Shown piece after piece: positions 12,301 to 23,568 of a stretch of DNA of 64,000 nt. The translations under genes and the position numbers were made by a program. Source of the stretch: Dipteris shenzhenensis (Eukaryota; Polypodiophyta; Polypodiopsida; Gleicheniales); the NCBI GenBank assembly GCA_047967505.1, contig CM106538.1. One strand, given 5' to 3'. The notes beneath the pieces were generated by a model. That model did no database searches. It had not been told where the DNA came from and worked only from the letters and a program-made list of their open reading frames with translations. Position 1 is the first letter of the stretch, and each line of letters begins with the position of its first letter.

Positions 12301-15096
12301 CCAATCCACATGTGAGTTTGATGATCTCAGATATTGACACAATTCCATATGATCTCTACACAGTGGAGACAGTGATCACTACATAGAAGAATGCACATGT
12401 GAGTTTAGGATTCCCTGTGCACCACTGCCATTCTCCACTGGTGGCATTCTATAATGGCAAAAGTGCCAATGCACATGTGAGTTTAGGATTCCTTGTGCAT
12501 GTTTTCAGGTCATGGTATGAGATTGGCACCACTGCCATTCTCCACTGGTGGCATTCTCCACAGAGATTGACACAAATCCATATGATCTCTACACAGCGGA
12601 GACAGTGATCACTACATAGAAGAATGCACATGTGAGTTTAGGCTTCTCAATGCCATTTATTATGGCCTAATAAGAGATTGGCACCACTTCCATTCTCCAC
12701 TTGTACAAATGTTTACCCTACTATTCTAGGAGGGGTATTCCAGTGATCATAGGAGAGTGGTGTCCGATTCCAATCCAAATGTGAGTTTAGGATTCCATAT
12801 GATCTCTACACAGTGGAGACAGTGATTACTACATAGAAGAATGCACATGTGAGTTTAGGATTCCTTGTGCATGTTTTTAGGTTATGGTATGAGATTGGCA
12901 CCACTACCATTCTCCACTGGTGGCATTCTACACAGAGATTGACACAATTCCATATGATCTCTACACAGCGGAGATAGTGATCACTACATAGAAGAATGCA
13001 TATGTGAGTTTAGGATTCCTTGTGCATGTTTTCAGGTCATGGTATGAGATTGGCACCACTACCATTCTCCACTGGTGGCATTCTCCACAGAGATTGACAC
13101 AATTCCATATGATCTCTACACAGTGGAGACAGTGATCACTACATAGAAGAATGCACATGTGAGTTTAGGCTTCTCAATGCCATTTCTTAGGGCCTAATAA
13201 GAGATTGGCATCACTGCCATTCTCCACTTGTACAAATGTTTACCTTACTATTCAGGGAGGGGTATTCCAGTGATCATAGGAGAGTGGTGTCCAATTCAAT
13301 TCCACATTAGTGGTAGTCTAGACAGCATGAGATTGGCATCACTGCCATTCTTGGCTAGTGGTAATCTAGACAAACTAAACCTATAGATTGACATTCCACT
13401 AATTTTATTGGCTGCAGTAGGATATTGGCAAAAGTGCCAATGCACATGTGAGTTTAGGATTCCTTGTGCATGTTTTCAGGTCATGGTATGAGATTGCCAC
13501 CACTGCCATTCTCCACTGGTGGCATTCTCCAAAGAGATTGACACAATTCCATATGATCTCTACTCATTAGAGACAGTGATCACTACATAGAAGAATGCAC
13601 ATGTGAGTTTAGGCTTCTCAATGCCATTTCTTAGGGCCTAATAAGAGATTGGCACCACTGCCATTCTCCACTTGTACAAATGTTTACCCTACTATTCTAG
13701 GAGGGGTATTCCAGTGATCATAGGAGAGTGGTGTCTGATTCCAATCCAAACGTGAGTTTGATGATTGCAATGTCATTATATAGTTGCCAGCATGAGATTG
13801 GCATCACTGCCATTCCCCATTAGTGGTATTCTAGACAAACTAAACCTATAGATTGACATTCCAGGGCCTAATAAGAGATTGACACAATTCCATATGATCT
13901 CTACACAGCGGAGATAGTGATCACTACAAAGAAGAATGCACATGTGAGTTTAGGATTCTCAATGCCATTTCTTAGGGCAAGCATGAGATTGGCATCACTG
14001 GCATTCTCCGCTAGTGGTAATCTAGACAAACTAAACCTATAGATTGACATTCCACTTATTTTATTGGCTGCAGAAGGATAATGGCAAAAGTGCCAATGCA
14101 CATGTGAGTTTAGGATTCCTTGTGCATGTTTTCAGGTCATGGTATGAGATTGGCACCACTGCCATTCTCCACTGGTGGCATTCTCCACAGAGATTGACAC
14201 AATTCCATATGGTCTCTACATAGCAGAGACTGTGATCACTACATAGAAGAATGCACATTACCACTAGCGGAGAATGGTAGTGGGATAATGGCAAAAGTGC
14301 CAATGCATGTGTTCAGGTGATGGTATGAGATTGGTACCACTACCATTCTCCACAGAGATTTGTGTCAATCTTTGTGGAGAATACATAGAAGAATGCACAT
14401 GTGAGTTTAGGCTTCTGAATGCCATTTCTTAGGGCCTAATAAGAGATTGGCACCACTGCCATTCTCCACTTGTTCAAATGTTTACCCTACTATTCTAGGA
14501 GGGGTATTCCAGTGATCATAGGAGAGTGGTGTCCGATTCCATTCCACATGTGAGTTTGATTATCTCAGTGACATTATGCAGTTGCCAACATGAGATTGGC
14601 ATCACTGCCATTCTTCACTAGTGGTAATCTAGACGAACTAAACCAATAGATTGACATTCCACTAATTTTATTGGTTGTAGTAGGATAATGGCAAAAGTGC
14701 AAATGCACATGTGAGTTTAGGATTCCTTGTGCATGTTTTCAGGTCATGGTATGAGATTGGCACCATTGCCATTCTCCACTTGTGGCATTCTCCACAGAGA
14801 TTGACACAATTCGATATGATCTCTACACAGCGGAGATAGTGATCACTACATAGAAGAATGCACATGTGAGTTTAGGCTTCTCAATGCCATTTATTAGGGC
14901 CTAATAAGAGATTGGCACCACTGCCATTCTCCACTTGTACAAATGTTTACCCTACTATTTTAGGAGCGGTATTCCAGTGATCATAGGAGAGTGGTGTCCG
15001 ATTCCAATCCAAATGTGAGTTTGATGATCTCAATGTCATTATATAGTTGCCAGCATGAGATTGGCATCACTGCCATTCCCCACTAGTGGTAGTCTA
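9390..15096. repeat. Tandem array, block 1 (464-bp higher-order repeat)
   Basis: The repeat unit is a trimer. Each of three monomers of about 148-161 bp starts with GAGATTGGCA(C/T)CACTGCCATTCTCC and carries CACATGTGAGTTT in its middle. Type 1 has CACAGAGATTGACACAATTCC and TAGAAGAATGCACATGTG. Type 2 has TTGTACAAATGTTTACCCTA and AGGAGGGGTATTCCAGTGAT. Type 3 has CTAGACAAACTAAACCTATA and GATAATGGCAAAAGTGCC. Many units are shortened or shuffled, and a 44-bp segment is duplicated near 10217-10310. Frames of about 65 codons recur on the - strand but move with the repeat. The block ends where the gag-only copia element has inserted. Confidence 0.85.
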
Positions 15097-15384
15097 TGTT
15101 GATAAGCTGAAAGGAAAGGAAAGAGTGGACACAAACTCAGAATACTTGCATTATGGAATGAAGAAGAGTGAGGTCCTTAAGTAGGCACCTCATACATGCT
15201 CATTGACATCACTGATGACTTTAGAGCTCCACAATCATCTCCTCAATCTGCTCCTAGATTCTCTCAATCATCCTATGTGGCTCTCCACCACCTAATTGTG
15301 CTTGTGGGAACCTAACTGTGCCTCTAGCACTCACACATAGAAACCAACGTGTGCCTGAGGCATACACCTTGAGATATCCCAACA
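15097..15384 (-). repeat. 3' LTR of the gag-only copia element
   Basis: Direct repeat of 288 bp with TGTTG...CAACA ends, matching 17407-17697. It is the 3' LTR in the element's - strand sense. The adjoining 15385-15400 (AACCCCCCCTCAAGGG) is the polypurine tract on the opposite strand. Confidence 0.85.
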
Positions 15385-15754
15385 AACCCCCCCTCAAGGG
15401 AATGCCTCAAGTTATGTCAAGGATACATCTAGTCTCATAGTTTCTCATGCCATCTCATGGTGGTCAAGGATAAATCTATGGCTAGGTTCTCATGCTAGCA
15501 AGGTTTCCCTTGGGTGTAAGGTAAACAAAAGGGATACAAAAAAAAAACCTTCCAATGGTTATCTCCCCTGCATGCACATGCACAGAATGCCTGCAAGAGG
15601 TACCATGGAGCAAAACATACACGTGGCCTACATCATAAGAGGTGTTTACGAAACACACAAAACACAATAGTTTATTTCATTCATTTTGGAGGACTATCTA
15701 GGCTGAGTACCTTGACATAAAAAAAGAGATCTGGAGCATACATAGAGATGTTTT

Positions 15755-16690
15755 AAAATGCATAATCTTCAAAGGATGCCTCATCTTGTGGAGGCTCATT
15801 AACTGAAAGTAGATTTGCATTTTCTATCTTTGCTTTGGCTCTGCAAAAATTCTCATTATGGTTGTTCTTGCCACAATGCTTGCATGGATTAATTTTGAAG
15901 CAGTCCTGAAAGGTGATTTGTCTTTCCATAGTGATTGCAAGGAGTATACTTGCCCTTCTGGACTTTTACAGCATAAATAGTGTCATTGCCTTTCTTGAGC
16001 TCCATATGCCTTTCTTCTTCTTGGAGAGGAGAGATAATACCTTCAAGATTAGGATTAGTAAGATTTTTCAAAGTGCTAACTATGTGATCATAATCTTCAT
16101 GCATACTCTTAAGTAACACTGCCATAGCATCATCTGGAGTAATAGGAGAGTTGATAGAAGCTAATTGAGTCATAAGACTCCGCATGTAGTTGACATGAGC
16201 TGCCAAAGTAGTGCCACTAACCATCTTCAATTCAAAGAAAGAGATTTTAAGTGATAATTTAGAGGTGAGAGCTAGCACCAAAAATCATGTCAAGCTTCTG
16301 CCAAGCTTCTGAAGGAGACTCTAAGTCAGAGATGTGGTGAATATAATCATCTCCTAAAGCAAGAGCAATGATACCATATGCTTTTTCTTCTCTAGCAGGA
16401 TCCCTTGCCAGTCATGTCAGAGTTGAGGATTCTCCAGTATTGGAGGCCGTAGAAGAAGTGGTTGGAGTCGGTTTGACAAGTCCCCAAAGGTTCTCCCTCA
16501 TCAATGCAAATTTCACCTTCATCTGCCATGTGTGGAAGCCCTTTCCATTGAACTTCTCTAGATTCAATAGGGTAGCCATGAGAGGGTCTAACCCAGATAT
16601 TGGGCAGTGTCTTTCTCTCTTACAAGGCAAAAAATAACTGAAAGGCTTCCAAAATATAAGCACTTGATGTAGCAAAGACTAGTGACCAAT
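15755..16690 (-). pseudogene. Copia-type gag of the non-autonomous element
   Basis: The frame begins near 16600 with LLNLEKFNGKGFHTWQMKVK, the typical N-terminus of a copia gag. Further on come LMTQLASINSPITPDDAMAV and MHEDYDHIVSTL, the usual gag capsid-like region (UBN2 type). It ends with two CCHC zinc knuckles: CNHYGKTNH, where the second Cys is Tyr, and CKHCGKNNHNENFC, which is complete. Frame breaks lie between the N-terminal part (16675-16412) and the middle part (16281-15889), and again before the last knuckle. Gag forms the particle that packages element RNA. This copy is broken; whether a relative supplies function cannot be judged here. Confidence 0.7.
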
Positions 16691-17394
16691 ATTTAATCAA
16701 TGATGCTTCTTCTTACATGCTTCATAGAAGTGGCTAAAATGAATACTTTCCAATCAAAAATAGGTCTAGCAATTCAAAACAAAACTGAAGCCACACTTGT
16801 ACTGAAGTTATTGAAAGTTTCAAAAAACCAGAAATGCTAGAATAGCATCTTATGTAGCATCTTCTTCAAAAACTTGTCAAAACTGTCAAAACCAACAGGC
16901 TGAACTTGGAGGGCTTGTAGCTCACTCTTCAAAGCAAGGAAAAGAGGGCTTTCTGAAGCAAAAGAAAGCTCATATACTAGAGAGGATCCAGCACAGAGGT
17001 TGGATGAAATGGCATGTGCTATTGCCCGGGGGAGTTGCTGCAAGCTGAACCTGAATTATGATGATTTCTCCTTCGTTACTGAACCAAATGAGCTGAAAAA
17101 TGGCTCAAAATCTTTGTCTTGAGGTCGCCCATCTACTCCTAAGAGGGCTCAAGCAATGGTGCAGTAGGCAGGGAGTATTGAGTAATAGAAGAAATGCACT
17201 TTTTGGAGAATGGCAGCCAACAGACACGTTTGCAGGTGGAAGTTTGCCCATACTAGAGGAGTTTACAGCTCAGAGGGTTTGGGAAATGGTCATTTGTAGG
17301 TAGAGAACCAAGCTCTCAAAGATTTTGGGAAGAAGGAGGAGAATGGGGAAGAAGAAGATGATGTGGCAGAAATGGGCTCAAGGGGGATCAAAGG

Positions 17395-17406
17395 GCTCTG
17401 ATACCA
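17395..17406 (-). other. Primer-binding site (initiator tRNA-Met type)
   Basis: The - strand reads TGGTATCAGAGC directly beside the right LTR. This is the common plant copia primer site, complementary to the 3' part of initiator tRNA-Met, and it fixes the element's orientation. Confidence 0.85.
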
Positions 17407-17697
17407 TGTTGGTAAGTTGAAAGGAAAGGAAAGAGTGGTGGACACAAACTCAGAATACTTGCATTATGGAATGAAGAAGAGTGAGGTCCTTAAGTAGGCA
17501 CGTCATACATGCTCACTAACATCACTGATGACTTCAGAGCTCCACAATCATCTCCTCAATATGCTCCTAGATTCTCTCAATCATCCTATGTGGCTCTCCA
17601 CCACCTAACTGTGCTTGTGGGCACCTAACTGTGCCTCTAGCACTCACACATAGAAACCAAGGTGTGCCTGAGGCATACACCTTGAGATATCCCAACA
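17407..17697 (-). repeat. 5' LTR of the gag-only copia element
   Basis: 291-bp copy of the LTR at 15097-15384. The extra length is 3 bp (GTGG where the other copy has G). It runs from TGTTGGTAAG to CCCAACA, after which array sequence (TCTAGACAAACTAAACC) resumes. Confidence 0.85.
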
Positions 17698-20685
17698 ATC
17701 TAGACAAACTAAACCTATAGATTGACATTCCAGGGCCTAATAAGAGATCGACACAATTCCATATGATCTCTACATAGTGGAGATAGTGATGACTACATAG
17801 AAGAATGCACATGTGAGTTTAGGATTCTCAATGGCATTTCTTAGGGCCAGCATGAGTTTGGCATCACTGCCATCCTCCACTAGTGGTGATCTAGACAAAC
17901 TAAACCTATAGATTGACATTCCACTAATTTTATTGATTGCAGTAGGATAATGGCAAAAGTGCCAATGCACATGTGAGTTTAGGATTCCTTGTGCATGTTT
18001 TCAGGTCATGGTATGAGATTGGCACCACTACCATTCTCCACTGGTGGCATTCTCCACAAAGATTGACACAAATCCATATGATCTCTACACAACGGAGACT
18101 GTGATCACTACATAGAAGAATGCACATGTGAGTTTAGGCTTCTTAATGCCATTTCTTAGGCCTAACAAGAGATTGGCACCACTGCCATTCTCCACTTCTA
18201 CAAATATTTACCCTACTATTCTAGGAGGGGTATTCCAGTGATCATAGGAGAGTGGTGTTCGATTCCATTCCACCTGTGAGTTTGATGATCTTAGTGTCAT
18301 TATGTAGTTACCAGCATGAGATTGGCATCACTGCCATTCTCTGCTAGTGGTAATCTAGACAAACTGAACCTATAGATTGACATTCCACTAATTTTATTGG
18401 CTGCAATAGGATAATGGCAAAAGTGCCAATGCACATGTGAGTTTAGGATTCCTTGTGCATGTTTCTAGGTCATGGTATGAGATTGGCACCACTGCCATTC
18501 TCCACTGGTGCCATTCTCCATAGAGATTGACACAAATCCATATGATCTCTACACAGCGGAGACAGTGATCACTACATAGAAGAATGCACATGTGAGTTTA
18601 GGCTTCTCAATGCCATTTATTAGGGCCTAATAAGAGATTGGCACCACTACCATTCTCCACTTGTACAAATGTTTACCCTACTATTCTAGGAGGGGTATTC
18701 CAGTGATCATAGGAAAGTGGTGTCCGATTCCAATCCAAATGTGAGTTTGATGATCTCAATGTCATTATATAGTTGCCAGCATGAGATTGGCATCACTGCC
18801 ATTCCCCACTAGTGGTAGTCTAGACAAACTAAACCTACAGATTTACATTCCAAGGCCTAATAAGAGATTGACACAATTCTATATGATCTCTACATAGCGG
18901 AGAAAATGATCACTACATAGAAGAATGCACATTTCATATGAGATTGGCACCACTGCCATTCTCCACTTGTACAAATGTTTACCCTACTATTCTAGGAGGG
19001 GTATTCCAGTGATCATAGGAGAGTGGTGTCCGATTCCAATCCACATGTGAGTTTGATGATCTCAGAGATTGACACAATTCCATATGATCTCTACACAGCG
19101 GAGATAGTGATCACTACCTAGAAGAATGCACATGTGAGTTTAGGATTCCTTGAGCATGTTTTCAGGTCATGGAATGAGATTGCCACCACTACCATGCTCC
19201 ACTGGTTGCATTCTCCACAGAGATTGACACAATTCCATATGATCTCTACACAGCAGAGACAGTGATCACTACATAGAGGAATTAACATGTGAGTTTAGGA
19301 TTCCTTGTGCATGTTTTCAAGTCATGGTATGAGATTGGCACCACTTCCATTCTCCACTGGTGGCATTCTCCATAGAGATTGACACAAATCCATACGATCT
19401 CTGCACATGTGAGTTTATGCTTCTCAATGCCATTTCTTAGGGCCTAATAAGAGATTGGCACCACTGCCATTCTCCACTTGTACAAACGTTTACCCTACTA
19501 TCCTAGGAGGGGTATTCCAGTGATCATAGGAGAGTGGTATCCTGTGCCATTCCACATGTGAGTTTGATGATCTCAGTGTCATTATGTAGTTGCCAGCATG
19601 AGATTGGCATCACTGCCAATCTCCACTAGTGGTAATCTACACAAACTGAACCTATAGATTAACATTTCACTAATTCTATTGGTTGCAATAGGATAATGGC
19701 AAAAGTGCCAATCTACACAATTCCATATGATCTCTACACAGTGGAGACAGTGATCACTACATAGAACAATGCACATGTGAGTTTAGGTTTCTCAATGCCA
19801 TTTCTTAGGGCCCAATAAGAGATTGGCACCACTGCCATTCTCCACTTGTACAAATGTTTACCCTACTATTCTAGGAGGGGTATTCCAGTGAGCATAGGAG
19901 AGTGGTGTCCGATTCCAATCCAAACATGAGTTTGATGATCTCAATGTCATTATATAGTTGCCAGGGTGAGATTGGCATCACTGCCATTCCCCACTAGTGT
20001 AGTCTAGACAAACTAAACCTATAGATTGGCATTCCATGGCCTAATAAGATATTGACACAATTCCATATGATCTCTACACAATAGAGACAATGATCACTAA
20101 ATAGAAGAATGCACATGTGAGTTTAGGATTCCTTGTGCACCACTGCCATTCTCCACTGGTGGCATTCTATAATGGCAAAAGTGCCAATGCACATGTGAGT
20201 TTCAGATTCCTTGTGCATGTTTTCAGGTCATGGTATGAGATTGGCACCACTGCCATTCTCCACTGGTGGAATTCTCCACAGAGATTGACACTAATCCATA
20301 TGATCTATACACACCTCTACATAGAAGAATGCACATTACCACTAGCAAAGAATGGCAGTAGGATAATGGCAAAAGTGCCAATGCACATGTGAGTTTAGGA
20401 TTCCTTGTGTATGTTTTCAGGTCATGGTATGAGATTGGCACCACTACCATTCTCCACTAGTGGCATTCTCCATAGAGATTGACACAATTCCATATGATCT
20501 CTACACAGCAGAGACAGTGATCACTACATAGAATAATGCGCATTACCACTAGTAGAGAATGGCAGCAGGATAATGGCAAAAGTGCCAATGCACATGTGAG
20601 TTTATGATTCCTTGTGCATGTTTTCAGGTCATGGTATGAGATTGGCACCACTGCCATTCTCCACAAAGATATGTGTTAATGGCAA
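17698..20685. repeat. Tandem array, block 2
   Basis: This continues the 464-bp trimeric unit. The period can be measured directly: AGTAGGATAATGGC at 17941 recurs as AATAGGATAATGGC at 18405, 464 bp on. Within that unit the GAGATTGGCA start motif falls at about 18014, 18170 and 18318 and again at about 18479, giving spacings near 156, 148 and 161. Several units in 18900-20600 are shortened. The block breaks off in a gene fragment at about 20690. Confidence 0.85.
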
Positions 20686-20689
20686 AAGG

Positions 20690-21160
20690 CTCTTTGATCT
20701 TCAAGATCCTTTTACATATTTTCTAGCTCCTTGTCTGCCATGTCCCCGTCATTTCTCACTTCTTCGAGCCTATCTTGGAGCTCCTTCATGCACTTCTCTG
20801 CTTCTTCTTTTCTATGCTTTTTTCTCTAGTTGCATTGTCTTTGTTGCATCAGTAGCTTTCTCTGGTAGAAAAGTCACCTTCTGAGACATTTGCTTATCAT
20901 ATTGCTCAAAAATCCCTTTAAGGGTAGATGCCATTAGGTGCATTGCAACTCTAGCAGGCTGAGATGATAATTGAGATTTGCCATCCACACAATTTTCCAA
21001 GTTGGATAACACACTCTTGGAGATTTCCCTTGAAAAAGATACATCATGTCCTTTCAATTGCTCTACTATTGCTTGACCCTACCAGAACTTGCAGGTTCCT
21101 CTTGTATCAGGAAAGAAGTGAATGGTCTTCTTTAGTAGATCTTGGAGGTCTATTGGCAAG
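20690..21160 (-). pseudogene. Captured coiled-coil gene fragment inside the array
   Basis: About 470 bp of non-repeat sequence interrupts the array. The - strand frame 21057-20812 (KGHDVSFSREISKSVLSNL..., ending KATDATKTMQLEKKA) continues after a one-base shift as a charged, heptad-like stretch (KKHRKEEAEKCMKELQDRLEE) to a TAA near 20715. The character is that of a coiled-coil protein, possibly one encoded by another element. No family is recognisable. There are no LTRs or clear inverted repeats at its borders. It is flanked by type 3/type 1 monomer sequence, so it was inserted or captured during array growth. Confidence 0.5.
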
Positions 21161-22663
21161 CTCTACACATCGAAGACAGTGATCACTACATAGAAGAATG
21201 CACATGTGAGTTTAGGATTCCTTGTGCATGTTTTCAGGTCATGGTATGAGATTGGCACCACTGCCATTCTCCACAGAGATTGACACAAATCCATATGATC
21301 TCTGCACATGTGAGTTTATGCTTCTCAATGCCATTTCTTAGGGCCTAATAAGAGATTGGCACCACTGCCATTCTCCACTTGTACAAATGTTTACCCTCCT
21401 ATCCTAGGAGGGGTATTCAAGTGATCATAGGAGAGTGGTGTCCTGTTCCATTCCACATGTGACTTTGATGATCTCAGTGTCATTATGTAGTTGCCAGCAT
21501 GAGATTGGCATCACTGCCATTCTCCACTAGTGGTAATCTAGACAAACCAAACCTATAGATTAACATTTCACTAATTTTATTGGCTACAATAGGATAATGG
21601 CGAAAGTGCCAATGCACATGTGAGTTTAGGATTCCTTGTGCATGTTTTCAGGTCATAGTATGAGATTGGCACCACTGCCATTCTCCACTGGTGGCATTCT
21701 CCACAGAGATTGACACAATTCCATATGATCTCTACATAGCGGAGACAGTGATCACTACCTAGAAAAATGCACATGTGAGTTTAGGACTCTCAATGACATT
21801 TTTTAGGGCCTAATAAGAGATTGGCACCACTGCCATTCTCCACTTGTACAAATGTTTACCCTACTATTCTAGGAGGTGTATTCCAGTGATCATAGGAAAG
21901 TGGTGTCCAATTCCAATCCAAACGTTAGTTTGATGATCTCAATGTCATTATATAGTTGCCAACATGAGATTGGCATCACTGCCATTCCACACTAGTGTAG
22001 TCTAGACAAACTAAACCTATAGATTGACATTCCAGGGCCTAATAAGAGATTGACACAATTCCATATGATCTCTACACAGCGGAGACAGTGATCACTACAT
22101 AGAAGAATGCACATGTGAGTTTAGGATTCTCAATGCCATTTCTTAGGGCAAGCATGAGATTGGCATCACTGCCATTCTCCGCTATGGTTATCTACACAAA
22201 CTAAACCTATAGATTGACATTCCACTAATTTTATTGGCTGCACTAGGATAATGGCAAAAGTGCCAATGCACATGTGAGTTTAGGATTCCTTGTGCATGTT
22301 TTCAGGTCATTGTATGAGATTGGTACCATTGCCATTCTCCACTGGTGGCATTCTCCTCAGAGATTGACACAATTCCACATGATCTCTACAGAGCAGAGCA
22401 GTGATCACTACATAGAAGAATGCACATTACCACTAGCGGAGAATGGTAGTAGGATAATGGCAAAGGTGCCAATGCACATGTGAGTTTACGATTCCTTGTG
22501 CATGTTTTCAGGTCATGGTATGAGATTGGCACCACTACCATTCTCCATTGGTGGCATTCTCCACAGAGATTGACACATTTGCATATGATCTCTACACAGC
22601 GGAGACAGTGATCACTACATAGAAGAATGCACATGTGAGTTAAGGCTCCTCGATGCCATTTAT
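21161..22663. repeat. Tandem array, block 3
   Basis: Trimeric repeat units resume with TCTACACATCGAAGACAGTG, entering a type 1 monomer part-way. Units near 22430 join type 1 directly to a GATAATGGC segment through ACCACTAGCGGAGAATGG, a recurrent junction variant also present near 14270, 20340, 39720, 43370 and 45550. The block ends in TTTAT, the target duplication of the copia element. Confidence 0.85.
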
Positions 22664-23028
22664 TGTTGAGATATCGAGCTCCACTTGCGATATGCCAGGG
22701 TGACTGTTGTGCATTTATGTCACCGACTTGTTAGCTGGAGATGCGGCTGGAGATGCGGTTGGTACACCGCCCACGAATAATAGCTGGATGACAGCTATCC
22801 TTATCTACACTAGTTCGTGGCTTAGTTAGTATGCCACCTTAGTTAGTTGAGTTTGGTTTGAGACCCACATATAGGGTTCTTCTATTTCTTTGTACTTGAG
22901 TTCTTTTGGCTTTACACAACTAAGAAGAGGAAAACTATTTTCAGCCTCCACCTTTGTGTGTATTCCCCCATTGTGCATGTGAGAAAGCTGCAAGTGAGAC
23001 TCCTTCCCTCCCTCCCACAATCTTCATA
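22664..23028 (+). repeat. 5' LTR of copia copy 1
   Basis: 365-bp direct repeat matching 27887-28251. It begins TGTTGAGATATCGAGCTCC and ends TCTTCATA, where the other copies end TCTTCACA; this is a terminal C-to-T change. The PBS follows at once. Confidence 0.9.
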
Positions 23029-23040
23029 TGGTATCAGAGC
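23029..23040 (+). other. Primer-binding site of copia copy 1
   Basis: TGGTATCAGAGC directly follows the 5' LTR, the initiator tRNA-Met type site. The leader from 23041 to 23568 shows no gene. It contains a short palindromic segment (AGTATATACT) twice near 23216-23250. Confidence 0.88.
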
Positions 23041-23568
23041 CTTGTTCGTGGTAAGGAGCTCAAGAAAGCAAGCCAAGTTCGTGGTGTCCTGGTAAGAGGA
23101 CCAGTGTTGCTTTCCTATTTCGAGTTTGGGAGCAAATCTCTGCAGGTAGCATAGCCAGAAGTGCAGGAGTGCACTGTTTCAGATTGAGACGCCCTTCGCG
23201 GTGTGGTAAGAGCGCAGTATATACTGCGGGAGAGGGCGCAGTATATACTTTATTTTTCTGATTTGAGGCCGTTTCGGGGCCCATTTTGAAGGCAGAAGTT
23301 CTTCGCAGGCACTCAGAGAAAGGCCCTGTTTTTTGCTGTGCGACCACTGCGCGGCTAGTCGGTGGAAAGGTGCCGCAGAAATTGCATCGTATGCCTGTGT
23401 GCAGAGATACTGGGAGTTGCAGATTCATGCCTATTGCCTGTTGATGCAAAATCGTCACTAGGAAGTGACTGTGTGGTGAAATACCACTCTCGTCAGTTTT
23501 GCAGATCTACCCGTGTGAGGCAAAAGCTGTGTTTTTTGCAGTGACAGGATATTTTGCAGTGTTCTGTA

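Larger units (their letters stand above)
15097..17697 (-). mobile_element. Gag-only Ty1/copia-type LTR element (TR-GAG-like), non-autonomous
   Basis: The element has two LTRs (15097-15384, 288 bp; 17407-17697, 291 bp) that start TGTTG and end CAACA. It lies in the array, flanked by GTCTA on the left and ATCTA on the right: a 5-bp target duplication with one mismatch, or 4 bp exactly. It reads on the - strand. The primer-binding site touches the right LTR at 17395-17406, and a purine tract (CCCTTGAGGGGGGTT on the - strand) touches the left LTR. The 2.0-kb interior carries only a gag-like region, with no protease, integrase or reverse transcriptase, so movement would need enzymes from another element. 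The LTRs differ at several positions plus a 3-bp indel, so it is not very young. Confidence 0.85.

Noticed and set aside
22826-23020. - strand frame of 64 codons present in all three copia LTRs
   Set aside because: It lies within the LTRs and is shared because the LTRs are shared. There is no evidence of coding.
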